64,000 bases of DNA from Bordetella genomosp. 13 (GTDB taxonomy: Bacteria; Pseudomonadota; Gammaproteobacteria; Burkholderiales; Burkholderiaceae_B). The position numbers and the translations under genes were made by a program. This document shows positions 45,590 to 53,759 of the stretch, piece after piece; position 1 is the first letter of the stretch; every line of letters begins with the position of its first letter. The notes under the pieces are model-generated. The model was given only the letters and a program-made list of their open reading frames with translations. It was not told the origin of the DNA and ran no database searches. The stretch is taken from assembly GCF_002119665.1 (NCBI RefSeq), contig NZ_CP021111.1, positions 2,232,001-2,296,000 on the forward strand, in the 5' to 3' direction.

Positions 45590-46470
45590 GACTGCACCCC
45601 CGCCGGCGCCGCCGACCGGTCGCATGCCTGCGTGTAGGGCACCACTCGCAGCACACGGTTGGTGTAGAAGCAGGGCTGCACGGGGCGCTCGGTAAGTTCC
45701 GTGGACGCCAGCAGCGCGCGTACCGCCTGCTTGAAGTCGCTGCCGAACTCGGCACTGCCCGCCAGCGGGATATCGACTTCAACGGCCCAGTGCTGCGACT
45801 GGAACGTCCAGCCCGCGGCCTGCGCCCACTTCACCAGCACGGCTCGCAGCGTCATCTCGGGCGGACCGGCCTGGAAACCCGCGGACGACGCGCCGGCGCG
45901 CGCGGCGGACGCCGCCGCCGCCGGAGCCGGGGATGGCGCGGTCCCGGACGCCGCGGCTGCCGACGCCGCGACGGGCGCAACGGGCGCAACTGACGCAATA
46001 GAGGCAACAGACGCATCGTGCGCAACGGCTGCGGCGGACGCGGCTGCGGCGGACGCGACTGCCGACACGGGCGGCTGCGGCGCGAACGCGGAAGACGAGG
46101 CGCCCACCCTGGCCGCGCGCGCCACATAACGGCCGCCGCGCATGGTCAGCGCCGGCCAGGCGCCGTCGACCACCACGTAAGGGCCCTGCCGGCGCCAGGC
46201 CACCAGCCGATCGCCCTGCGGCGTGCCGGCGAAGATGGCCGGCACCTCCTGGCCCGCGCCGAACTGCATCCAGACCTGCGCGTCGGAGGCGAACACCTGC
46301 AGAGGCGCCACGGCGGCATCGCCGGACAGCTGCCAATTGAAGTCGTACTGGCCGCCCGCGCCCGGACCGCCGAAGATACCGTCGCCGAGCGCCGTACACC
46401 CGCCGGCCGACAGCAGCAACGCCCATCCCAACCACCGCACCATGCGCCCTCCGGCCATGCCGTTCGTCAT
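45586..46470 (-). CDS. pilL: PilL/TcpQ-type lipoprotein with TrbG/VirB9-like N-terminal region
   Basis: 294 residues. Signal peptide with lipobox SAGGC. The N-terminal part (QYDFNWQLSGDAAVAPLQVF, then DAQVWMQFG and VPAIF) resembles TrbG/VirB9/CagX proteins. A long Ala-rich linker (about residues 125-195) follows, and then a TcpQ-type C-terminal domain (LRAVLVKWAQAAGWTFQSQ ... YTNRVLRVVPY). TcpQ-like proteins help localise the secretin. First gene of the pil operon; the joining of these two parts is worth noting. Confidence 0.75.
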   Translation of the reverse strand: MTNGMAGGRMVRWLGWALLLSAGGCTALGDGIFGGPGAGGQYDFNWQLSGDAAVAPLQVFASDAQVWMQFGAGQEVPAIFAGTPQGDRLVAWRRQGPYVVVDGAWPALTMRGGRYVARAARVGASSSAFAPQPPVSAVASAAAASAAAVAHDASVASIASVAPVAPVAASAAAASGTAPSPAPAAAASAARAGASSAGFQAGPPEMTLRAVLVKWAQAAGWTFQSQHWAVEVDIPLAGSAEFGSDFKQAVRALLASTELTERPVQPCFYTNRVLRVVPYTQACDRSAAPAGVQS

Positions 46471-46520
46471 GCAGGCATGTTGGGCCAGGCGGGGAATACG
46501 GGATAGACAGACATCTACGC

Positions 46521-46538
46521 ATGGATCGTTTGATCCAT
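46521..46538. repeat. Perfect inverted repeat upstream of pilL
   Basis: ATGGATC-GTTT-GATCCAT, 51 bp before the pilL start in the 296-bp gap. It is a possible operator or leader hairpin for the pil operon; no promoter could be fixed. Confidence 0.45.
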
Positions 46539-46596
46539 CGCGGACGAAACAAAGACGACGCGAGGCGGGTGGCGCCGGCGCGGCTCAGAACGCCAG

Positions 46597-46707
46597 TTAG
46601 GCGACGAGTTCGTTCAAGCTGCCCGCCGAAGCGCGCACCATGTGCAGGATGGCATCGAAATAACGCCCGGCCAGCGTACTGGGCAGCACGTCGACATCGC
46701 CGAACGA
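46597..46707 (-). pseudogene. Short 3' coding remnant
   Basis: A minus-strand frame ending in TAA reads SFGDVDVLPSTLAGRYFDAI, then LHMVRASAGSLNELVA, with codon use like real genes in this window. A TAG lies in-frame not far upstream and no usable start is seen, so it is probably the tail of a lost gene. The family is not recognised. A 27-bp perfect hairpin lies at its 5' edge, possibly marking the breakpoint. Confidence 0.4.
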
Positions 46708-46709
46708 CG

Positions 46710-46736
46710 CTGGCGCCGCGCGATGCGCGGCGCCAG
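46710..46736. repeat. Perfect 12-bp hairpin downstream of the solute-binding protein gene
   Basis: CTGGCGCCGCGC-GAT-GCGCGGCGCCAG, 30 bp after the solute-binding protein stop. It lacks a T tract on either strand; it could end transcription with Rho, protect the 3' end of the mRNA, or be a REP-like element. Confidence 0.55.
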
Positions 46737-46766
46737 ATCGGAAAATGCGCTACGTCGAGCGGCTGC

Positions 46767-48119
46767 TTACTTCTGTTGCGCGATCGCGCGAGCCTGCGTG
46801 GCCGCGCTGTTCAGCGCAGCCATGGGCGGAGTGCGGCCTTCGAGCGCTTCGTCGAGTTCGCGGTTCAGCACGGGCTCGATGCGATCGTAGTTGGCCATGC
46901 GGAAGCCGCGGCTACTTGCGGCTGGCTGGCTGCGCATGGACGCGATGATCTGCTGCGCGCCCGGCATGCGCTCATAGAACGACACGTCGGAAGCGCGGAA
47001 CGCCGCCTCGGTCAGGGGCAGATAACCCGTGCGCTGGTGCCATTGCGCGGCGATCACCGGCTTGGAAAGCCAGGCCAGGAACTGTGCGGTGGCCTTCTCT
47101 TGATTCTGCGGGTGGCCTTCGACCGCCCACAACGCCGCACCGCTGACGAACGGCCGGCCGCCCGTCTTGGTGGCCTGGTCGTAGAACGGCAGCGGCGCCA
47201 CGCCGAACTTCAGGGAACGCGTATCGAGGAACTGGCCCAGCGCGCCGGAACCGGTGGTGAGCACGGCGCATTCGCCCTTGGCGAACAGCGCATCGTTGGA
47301 ACGGTCGGCCGAGTGGCGGGTGAACAGGTCGGAACGCTTCCAGCTGACCATCAGCGACAGATGGCGCATGTACAGCGTGTCGAACTGCATGGCCGCCGCG
47401 GCGCGGCTCTTCGAGCTCTTGGCGTCGAGGCCGTTTTCGTTCGTGGTGTACGACTGGTTGTTGACCGCCGCCAGGTTCTCCAGGTGCACGGTGACCTGCT
47501 CGCTGGTGCCGTACGGGCAGCTGCTGTTGCCCACGTCCCGCAGCTTCAGCAGTTCGCCCTGCAGATCGGCCCAGGTGCGCGCCGGCTGGGCGGCGTTCAG
47601 GCCCGCCTTCTGGTATTGCTCGATGTTGTAGAACATGACCGGCACTTCGGCCATCCACGGGAACGCCAGCAGGCGGCCGCGCGCATCGCGCGTGAAGCTG
47701 GTGGTGGACGGCAGGAACCAGTCGGCATCCTTGATGGGATACTTGGCCAGCAGTTCGTACATCGGCAGGATGTCGCGATGCTCGGCCACCACCTCGGGCG
47801 AGTGGTTGTCGTTGAGCTGCAGCAGGTTCGGACCGCTCTTGCTCTTGCGCGAGGCAGCGGCTTCCTGCTTCAGTGCCTGTTCGGTGGGAAATGCGCGCAG
47901 GGCGACTTCGACGTCGCCCTGTTCCTTGTTGTACTGCTTGACCAGCTTTTCGAACTCGGTCTTGTTGGCGCCCGTCAGGGTGTGCCAGACCTGGATCTCG
48001 ACCGAGGCGCCGTGCGCCGCGCCCGAAGCAGCCAGCGCCAGGCCGAACAGCCAGGTGCGCCGAGTGGAGCCCAATGCGCGGGCAATGCCCGCAAGTTGCA
48101 ATTTCTTCATACGTTTCAC
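46767..48119 (-). CDS. ABC transporter solute-binding protein, UgpB-like
   Basis: 450 residues with a signal peptide (cleaved near AHGAS) and the family 1 fold: VEIQVWHTLTGANKTEFEKL, then PNLLQLNDNHSPEV and FNIEQ-like YNIEQYQKAGL. It resembles glycerol-3-phosphate-binding UgpB. The GTG at 48119 overlaps the upstream stop (GTGA); ATG at 48110 is the alternative. No permease or ATPase gene is near, so it must work with a transporter encoded elsewhere or be an orphan. Confidence 0.85.
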   Translation of the reverse strand: MKRMKKLQLAGIARALGSTRRTWLFGLALAASGAAHGASVEIQVWHTLTGANKTEFEKLVKQYNKEQGDVEVALRAFPTEQALKQEAAASRKSKSGPNLLQLNDNHSPEVVAEHRDILPMYELLAKYPIKDADWFLPSTTSFTRDARGRLLAFPWMAEVPVMFYNIEQYQKAGLNAAQPARTWADLQGELLKLRDVGNSSCPYGTSEQVTVHLENLAAVNNQSYTTNENGLDAKSSKSRAAAAMQFDTLYMRHLSLMVSWKRSDLFTRHSADRSNDALFAKGECAVLTTGSGALGQFLDTRSLKFGVAPLPFYDQATKTGGRPFVSGAALWAVEGHPQNQEKATAQFLAWLSKPVIAAQWHQRTGYLPLTEAAFRASDVSFYERMPGAQQIIASMRSQPAASSRGFRMANYDRIEPVLNRELDEALEGRTPPMAALNSAATQARAIAQQK

Positions 48120-49372
48120 AACCCGATAAAGGGAAATTCAGGTTCCGGCCTGCGTCCGCTGACCAGGTCGGCGAGGGCTCGTCCCGAACCCGCGCCCATG
48201 GTCCAGCCCAGCGTACCATGGCCTGTATTGAGGTACAGGTTGGGAATGCCGGTCCGGCCGATGAGCGGGACATTCGAGGGCGTGGACGGGCGCAGGCCCG
48301 ACCAATACGTGACGCCCTCGAAATCGAGGGCGTCGGGAAACAGTTCGCTGGCCAGGCGCAGCAGCGCTTCGCAGCGTGCCATGTTCAGGCCGCGGTCGTA
48401 GCCCGCCAGCTCGGCGGTGCCGGCCATGCGCAGGCGGTTGCCCAGCCGCGAGAACACCACCTTGTGGCTGCTGTCGGTCAGGCTGACGCTGGGCGCGCGC
48501 TCGGGCGCCACCACAGGGAAGGTGGCCGAGTAGCCCTTGGCGGGATAGACGTTGCACGGCACGCCCAGCGGGCGTACCAGGTTCGGACTGTAGCTGCCCA
48601 TGGCCACCACGTAGGCATCGGCCGACAGCCTTCCATAGCGTCCGTCCGGACCGATCAATTCGACCGCCGTCACACGGCCCGACGTACTCTCGAGTCGCGT
48701 GGCCTGGGTGTTGAACCGGAACTCGACGCCCGCGGCTTCGCAGTGGCGCGCCAGCGCGGTGGTGAACAGATGCACGTCGCCGCTTTCGTCCTCGGGCGTG
48801 TAGTCGCCGCCCACGATGGTGGCGCGATGCGGCGCCAGCGCAGGCTCGATGGCCACCACTTCGTCCGGCCCGATGACGCGGCGCTCGACGCCGAAGTCGC
48901 GCATCAGCCCGGCCGCGCGCTGCGAGCTTTCGAACTCGACAGGATCGCGGTAGAAGTTGAGGATGCCGCGCTCGAGATGGTCGTACTGGATGCCGAGATC
49001 GGCGCGCATGCCGCGCAGCGTGGTGCGGCTGTACTCGGCCATGCGCACCATGGCGCGGATGTTGGGCGCCAGCCGCGACGGCAGGCATTCGCGCAGGAAG
49101 GCCATGCCCCACACCCATTGCCGCCAGTCGAGCTGCGGGCGGAACAGCAGCGGCGCGTCGTCGCGCATCAGCCACTTCAGCAGTTTCAACGGAGCCTGCG
49201 GGTTGGCCCAGGGCTCGGCGTACGACACCGATATCTGGGCGCCGTTGCCCAGGCTGGTTTCCTGGGCGGGGCCGGCGCAGCGGTCGATCACCACGACCTC
49301 GTGGCCGGCCTGGCTCAACCACCACGCGGACGAAACACCGATGATGCCGCTGCCCAAAACCGCTACTTTCAT
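48116..49372 (-). CDS. DadA-type D-amino acid dehydrogenase
   Basis: FAD-dependent oxidoreductase of 418 residues. The N-terminal dinucleotide fold is VLGSGIIGVSSAWWL, followed by ETSLGNGAQISVSYAEPWA, a DadA hallmark, and the C-terminal FAD-contact region NTGHGTLGWTMGAGSG. It oxidatively deaminates D-amino acids at the membrane and feeds electrons to the respiratory chain. It is coupled by a 4-bp overlap to the solute-binding protein gene, which suggests a shared substrate pathway, although UgpB-like binders usually take up phosphodiesters or sugars. Confidence 0.88.
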   Translation of the reverse strand: MKVAVLGSGIIGVSSAWWLSQAGHEVVVIDRCAGPAQETSLGNGAQISVSYAEPWANPQAPLKLLKWLMRDDAPLLFRPQLDWRQWVWGMAFLRECLPSRLAPNIRAMVRMAEYSRTTLRGMRADLGIQYDHLERGILNFYRDPVEFESSQRAAGLMRDFGVERRVIGPDEVVAIEPALAPHRATIVGGDYTPEDESGDVHLFTTALARHCEAAGVEFRFNTQATRLESTSGRVTAVELIGPDGRYGRLSADAYVVAMGSYSPNLVRPLGVPCNVYPAKGYSATFPVVAPERAPSVSLTDSSHKVVFSRLGNRLRMAGTAELAGYDRGLNMARCEALLRLASELFPDALDFEGVTYWSGLRPSTPSNVPLIGRTGIPNLYLNTGHGTLGWTMGAGSGRALADLVSGRRPEPEFPFIGL

Positions 49373-49525
49373 GCGCGATGTGCTCCGTGCGTGCGCGGCG
49401 CCTGCAAAACGGCCGATGGCCGTGCGCGCCGGGCTGGATACTGGTGCGGCAGTTTACTCTGGCAAACCGCCCGCTTCGTCACCGGATGGAACAAGGCCGT
49501 ATGAATGGCGGCCGCCGCCTGGCGC

Positions 49526-50572
49526 TCAGCCCGCGGCGCGCGCCAGGTCGGCCTGCGAAGTGAAGGCGTCGGCATAGAACTCCTCGGCGGGCAGCCCGCA
49601 CTGCAGGCTGAACTCGCGGCGCGCCGCGTCCACCATCAGCGGCGTTCCGCAGGCATACACCTGGTACCCGGACAGGTCGGGAAGATCCTGGATGACCGCC
49701 TCGTGCACGTAGCCCGTGCGGCCCTGCCAGCCGTCTTCCTGCAAGGCGTCGGACACGACGGGCACATAGCGGAAGCCCGGCAGCGACTCGGTCCAGGACT
49801 GCGCCAGCGCGTCCATGTACAGGTCGCGGGGCCGACGCCCGCCCCAATACAGCACGGTGGGGCGATGGATCTGCTTGTGGATCATGTGCTCGACGATGGC
49901 CTTGACCGGCGCGAAGCCGGTGCCGCTGGCCAGCAGCACGATGGGCTTGTCGCTGTCTTCGCGCAGGAAGAACGAGCCGAACGGCCCTTCGAGGCGCAGG
50001 ATCTCGCGCTCTTTCATCTGCGTGGGGCCGGCGCCGAACACGTGGTCGGTGAACAGGCCGCCGGGCAGATGGCGGATGTGCAGTTCGAGCGGGCTGCCGG
50101 TATGCGGGGCGCCGGCCATGGAGTAGCTGCGGCGCGCGCCGTCCTTCAGCAGGATCTCGACGTACTGCCCCGCGTAATAGCGGAACTGCTCGGAGGCCGG
50201 CAGCTGCAGCCGGATCACGACGACGTCGGGCGCGGCGCGTTCGATGGCCTGCACGCGCGACGGCAGCTTGCGGATCTGGATGTCGGACGCCAGCCGCACC
50301 TCGGAGGACTCGACGACCAGGTCGGTCTGCGGGCGCGCCTGGCAGAACAGCGTGTAGCCCTGCGCCAGTTCCTCGGGCGCCAGGATCTGCGCGGGGTACG
50401 GTCCGGCTTCGTACTGGCCTTCGATCACCTTGCCCTTGCAGGTGGAGCACGCGCCTGTGCGACAACTGTAGGGCAGCACGAAGCCGGCCGCCAGCGCGGC
50501 CTCGAGCACGGTCTGCCCGGACTCTACCTGGAACTGATGTTTGCTGGGTTGGATCGTTACCTGGAAACTCAT
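49526..50572 (-). CDS. 2Fe-2S ferredoxin-NAD(P)H oxidoreductase (AscD/RfbI-like)
   Basis: 348 residues. An N-terminal plant-type ferredoxin domain with CRTGACSTCKGK plus a later Cys (LFCQARP) is followed by an FAD domain (RRSYSMAGAP) and an NAD domain (VLLASGTGFAPVKAI, YACGTPLMVD). The layout matches CDP-6-deoxy-delta-3,4-glucoseen reductase and related phenol-hydroxylase-type reductases. Homologues outside sugar loci are common and of unknown partner. It could in principle supply electrons to an oxygenase such as the P450, but it is 27 kb away. Confidence 0.85.
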   Translation of the reverse strand: MSFQVTIQPSKHQFQVESGQTVLEAALAAGFVLPYSCRTGACSTCKGKVIEGQYEAGPYPAQILAPEELAQGYTLFCQARPQTDLVVESSEVRLASDIQIRKLPSRVQAIERAAPDVVVIRLQLPASEQFRYYAGQYVEILLKDGARRSYSMAGAPHTGSPLELHIRHLPGGLFTDHVFGAGPTQMKEREILRLEGPFGSFFLREDSDKPIVLLASGTGFAPVKAIVEHMIHKQIHRPTVLYWGGRRPRDLYMDALAQSWTESLPGFRYVPVVSDALQEDGWQGRTGYVHEAVIQDLPDLSGYQVYACGTPLMVDAARREFSLQCGLPAEEFYADAFTSQADLARAAG

Positions 50573-50665
50573 GGCGATATCGGAACGGGCCGGCCCGAGA
50601 CGTCGGGCCCGGCGCAATGGCCCCGTCATTGTCCGGGGCAATCGTGCATTCTAAACCCTTCCACC

Positions 50666-50671
50666 TATAAT
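50666..50671 (+). promoter_or_regulatory. -10 element of the guanidinium exporter gene
   Basis: Exact TATAAT. Transcription would start near 50678, right at the first riboswitch hairpin. The -35 region is poor. Confidence 0.6.
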
Positions 50672-50678
50672 TCCGCCC

Positions 50679-50763
50679 ATCCCGGGACGACCCGGGATCG
50701 CAGGCAGGAAGGCCCACGGCATCGGGGCCGCCGGCCGGCGCCCGCATCCGGGGGACGGCCCTC
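50679..50763 (+). promoter_or_regulatory. Probable guanidine-II riboswitch (mini-ykkC)
   Basis: Two hairpins with ACGR tetraloops: CCCGGG-ACGA-CCCGGG (50681-50696) and GGGGG-ACGG-CCCTC (50750-50763). Tandem ACGR-loop hairpins are the defining feature of the guanidine-II class, which frees the ribosome binding site when guanidinium is bound. The first begins just after the predicted start site and the gene behind it encodes an SMR-type guanidinium exporter, the classic target. The linker (about 51 nt) is long and contains a third possible hairpin, which is unusual. Confidence 0.82.
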
Positions 50764-50808
50764 TTCCCGCCGGCGCGTCGCGCCGGCATTCATGCAAGGG
50801 CTGTCGCC

Positions 50809-51126
50809 ATGACCTGGTTCATCCTCATCCTCGCCGGACTTTTCGAAGTCGTCTGGGCCGTGGGCCTCAAGTACACGCAGGGCTTCACGCGCCTGGTTCC
50901 CTCGATCCTCACCATCGCCGGCATGCTCATCAGCTTCTGGCTGCTGGCCCACGCCATGAAGACCCTGCCGCTGGGCACGGCGTACGCCGTATGGGTGGGC
51001 ATCGGCACCATCGGCGCCTTTATCGCGGGCATCGTGCTGTTCAACGAGTCGCTGAGCACGATGCGCGTGGTCAGCGTCGGGCTGATCGTGGCCGGGCTGA
51101 TCGGCCTGAAAATGTCGACGGCATAA
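50809..51126 (+). CDS. gdx: Guanidinium exporter, SMR family (Gdx/SugE)
   Basis: 105-residue membrane protein with four helices. It has the essential Glu13 ([12 protein letters not shown]) and the Gdx-type motif [10 protein letters not shown], which separates Gdx from the EmrE multidrug branch. It works as an antiparallel dimer exchanging guanidinium for protons. The upstream riboswitch agrees with this substrate. Confidence 0.93.
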   Translation: MTWFILILAGLFEVVWAVGLKYTQGFTRLVPSILTIAGMLISFWLLAHAMKTLPLGTAYAVWVGIGTIGAFIAGIVLFNESLSTMRVVSVGLIVAGLIGLKMSTA

Positions 51127-51176
51127 GCCCGCCGACGCACACGCGCATCAGGCGCGTGGCGGAAACCGGCAGGCCG

Positions 51177-52049
51177 TCAGAAATCCAGTTCGAGCTCCAC
51201 CGGATCGCCCACGCGCAGGCGCACGCCCTGCTGCTCGGCGACGATGGCGTTCACGCCGAACACCACGCCGGGCTCCAGCGTGCGGTACGCCGCCAGGGTG
51301 CGCCCGGGCTGGTCGCCCTGCACCGCCGAATCCTGGTCGACGTCGGGCACGGAGCAGCGCGTACAGGGCTTGACGAACGCTATTCGCGCCGGGCCCACCG
51401 TCGCCATCGCCGTATAGTCTTCTTCATAGGCGCCCCACTCGCCCTCGATGACGATGTTGGGCCGGAAGCGGTTCATCGGCACCGGCGCATGGCCTTGGGC
51501 GGCCAGCCGGGCGTTCAGGTCGTCCAGCGAAGCCTGGTTGACCACCAGCAGCGGAAACCCGTCGGCAAAGCCGAACACGTGGTCGCCCTCGAAGGGCTCG
51601 GCCAGGTCGGGATGCTTCTCGCGCCAGCGCTGTACCCATTCCGACCGCGCCGGGCGGCGCGCCTGTTCATCCACCTTGACCAGCCTGCATGGCCGGCCCA
51701 GGAAGCGGCTCAGCCATTCGGACGCGCGAGGATGCTCGGCACGCGCAGGCACGGTATCGCGCCATACTTCCACTTGCTCCACCGACTCGGCCAGTTCCGA
51801 GCCGTCCAACGGCACTTCCAGCGGCTCCAGGCCCGGCGCGGTCAGGCGCAGTACGCCGCCATCCAGCGCGGTGCGGATCAACGCCATGGCGGGCCACTGG
51901 CGCTGGGTCATGAAGCGCCCCTCGTCATCGACCAGCATCCAGCGCCGGTCATGCGCCAGGCCGGCGCGGTCCAGGACGGCTTCGGTCAGGTCGATGCCGG
52001 CACAGGATTTGACGGGATAGATATGCAGGCTGAGCAGTCGGGACGACAT
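51177..52049 (-). CDS. MOSC-domain protein (YcbX-like)
   Basis: 290 residues. An N-terminal beta-barrel MOSC_N domain (LLSLHIYPVKSCAGIDLTEA, then RRWMLVD) is followed by the MOSC domain with the molybdenum-cofactor cysteine region FVKPCTRCSVPDVD. Relatives (YcbX, mARC) reduce N-hydroxylated compounds with Moco. It is convergent with the exporter gene; the C-terminus lacks the ferredoxin domain found in E. coli YcbX. Confidence 0.88.
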   Translation of the reverse strand: MSSRLLSLHIYPVKSCAGIDLTEAVLDRAGLAHDRRWMLVDDEGRFMTQRQWPAMALIRTALDGGVLRLTAPGLEPLEVPLDGSELAESVEQVEVWRDTVPARAEHPRASEWLSRFLGRPCRLVKVDEQARRPARSEWVQRWREKHPDLAEPFEGDHVFGFADGFPLLVVNQASLDDLNARLAAQGHAPVPMNRFRPNIVIEGEWGAYEEDYTAMATVGPARIAFVKPCTRCSVPDVDQDSAVQGDQPGRTLAAYRTLEPGVVFGVNAIVAEQQGVRLRVGDPVELELDF

Positions 52050-52137
52050 GATGATTGGCGGCCGGATGGAAAGCCGCCAGCATAGCCTGAACGCTCGCGA
52101 CCGGGCAGAAACGCGGACTGCCGCCGCCCGGACTCGA

Positions 52138-52686
52138 CTAGCCGGCGAATCCCCCGTCGGCCAGGAACTGCAGTTCCTCGGACGTGGATGTGCGGCCCAG
52201 TTGCGCATTGCGGTGCGGGAAGCGGCCGAAGCGCTCGATGATGCGCTGGTGCACCAGCGCATATTCATGCCAGCTGGGGCCCAGCGATTCCATGTAGCGG
52301 ACCGCCAGGCGCTGGTCATCCAGGTCTTCGGAGTGCTCGAAGGGCATGTAGCAGAAGGCGCGCAGTTCGGGCTCGATGCGCGTGTCCAGGCCGGCATCGA
52401 CCGCCACGCGCGCGAAATGGCGCGCCAGCGGATCGGTGGCGTACATGTGCGCGGTGCCGCGATACGCATTGCGCGGATACTGGTCCAGCAGGATCAGCAG
52501 GGCCAGCACGCCGGCCGCATCGGCGGCCCAGTGGTCCCGCTCGCGGCGGGCCGCGGACAGGTGGGCGCCGGCCCAGAGCTCGCTGCACTGCTGGTCGAAT
52601 TCGGGATGCTTGGTGAACCACCGGCCCGGCCCGGCGTCGCGCCAGAACTGCAGGACGCCCTGCGGCGTGTCGTCGTATCGCGTCAT
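52138..52686 (-). CDS. DUF924 family protein
   Basis: 182 residues from MTRYDDTPQGVLQFWRDAG, with AGGA 9 nt upstream. The DUF924 hallmarks RWFTKHPEFDQ, LILLDQYPRNAYRGT and YMPFEHSED are present. It is predicted to be an all-helical TPR-like fold. The function is unknown. It is a small separate gene between the MOSC gene and the ectoine operon. Confidence 0.85.
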   Translation of the reverse strand: MTRYDDTPQGVLQFWRDAGPGRWFTKHPEFDQQCSELWAGAHLSAARRERDHWAADAAGVLALLILLDQYPRNAYRGTAHMYATDPLARHFARVAVDAGLDTRIEPELRAFCYMPFEHSEDLDDQRLAVRYMESLGPSWHEYALVHQRIIERFGRFPHRNAQLGRTSTSEELQFLADGGFAG

Positions 52687-52741
52687 GAATGATCCTGGTT
52701 GACGAGGTTGGCCGCAGGATAACGCGTCCAGGCGCCGCATG

Positions 52742-52764
52742 AAAAACCCGCCACGAGGGCGGGT
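52742..52764 (-). terminator. Intrinsic terminator of the ectoine operon
   Basis: On the minus strand ACCCGCC-CTCGT-GGCGGGT followed by TTTTTC, 56 bp after the ectD stop. A classic stem with T tract. Confidence 0.9.
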
Positions 52765-52819
52765 CGGTGATGCCGCGCAGGCCCGCGCCGCGCCGGCACA
52801 CGGCGCGGACCTGCGAGGC

Positions 52820-53743
52820 TCACACGAGCTTGAGCTTGTCCAGCGGCGTCAGGGCCTTGAAGGCCTTGCGCGTGGCGATGTGCTCCGGGCGCGGTTCCAG
52901 CCCGTACTTGGGCGCGTTCAGCGTGTTCTCCATGCTGTTGTAGACCATGAAGACATTCGAACGCGGCCACGGCGAGATGTTGCTGTTCGAACCGTGCATG
53001 GTGTTGCAGTCGAAAAACACCACCGAGCCGGCCTTGGCCATCATCGTGCGGATGCCGCCGCCCTGCTCGGCCAGCAGCTGCAGGCTGACGGGGTCGGGCA
53101 CGCCATACTCCTGTTTCTTCAGCGACTGCTTGTAGTGGTTGCTGGGCGTCTCGCCCACGCACGAGATGAAGTGGCGGTGCGAGCCCGGCACCAGCATCAG
53201 CGGACCGTTGGTGGCATCGTTGTCCGACAGCAGCACCGAGCAGCTCAGCGCGCGCATCGAGGGCATGCCGTCCTCGACGTGCCAGGTCTCGAAGTCGGAG
53301 TGCCAGTAGAACTCCTTGCCCTTGAAGCCCGGCTTCATGTTGGCGCGCGTCTGGTGCAGGTACACCTCGGAACCCAGGATCTGGCGCGCCACGTTGATCA
53401 GGCGCGGCTCGCGCGCCAGGCGTTCCAGGATCGGGCTGAGCGCATGCACCATGAAGATCGAGCGCACCGCGTCGCTGCCCGGCTCGGTGATGGACTCTTC
53501 GCGGCGGGCGATGGCCGGGTCGCGCGTCATGCGCTCGACCTCGGCGATCAGCCCGGCCACTTCCTGCTCGGAGAACAGGTTCTCCAGCAGCAGGAAGCCG
53601 TCGCTTTCGTAGCTGTCGAGCTGTTCGGGGGTCAGTGCGTCGGCATACTTGCCGTCGCCATACACCACGGGATCCTTGCGGGCGATGATGGCGGAGCCGC
53701 GGTCCGTACGCGAGGCGTACGGATCCTTTGCAGGTGAAATCAT
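52820..53743 (-). CDS. ectD: Ectoine 5-hydroxylase
   Basis: Fe(II)/2-oxoglutarate dioxygenase that turns ectoine into 5-hydroxyectoine. 307 residues. The EctD signature FYWHSDFETWHVEDGMP holds the iron ligands His and Asp, and the distal His is in NTMHGSNSN. AGGAGG lies 6 nt before the ATG (MISPAKDP). It is the last gene of ectRABCD, 16 bp after ectC, with a strong terminator downstream. Confidence 0.97.
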   Translation of the reverse strand: MISPAKDPYASRTDRGSAIIARKDPVVYGDGKYADALTPEQLDSYESDGFLLLENLFSEQEVAGLIAEVERMTRDPAIARREESITEPGSDAVRSIFMVHALSPILERLAREPRLINVARQILGSEVYLHQTRANMKPGFKGKEFYWHSDFETWHVEDGMPSMRALSCSVLLSDNDATNGPLMLVPGSHRHFISCVGETPSNHYKQSLKKQEYGVPDPVSLQLLAEQGGGIRTMMAKAGSVVFFDCNTMHGSNSNISPWPRSNVFMVYNSMENTLNAPKYGLEPRPEHIATRKAFKALTPLDKLKLV

Positions 53744-53759
53744 GGATGTCCTCCTGTCG

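Noticed and set aside
50790..51140. 116-codon minus-strand frame opposite the guanidinium exporter
   Set aside because: The plus-strand frame has the full SMR/Gdx signature and a riboswitch; the antisense frame has neither motif nor ribosome binding site.
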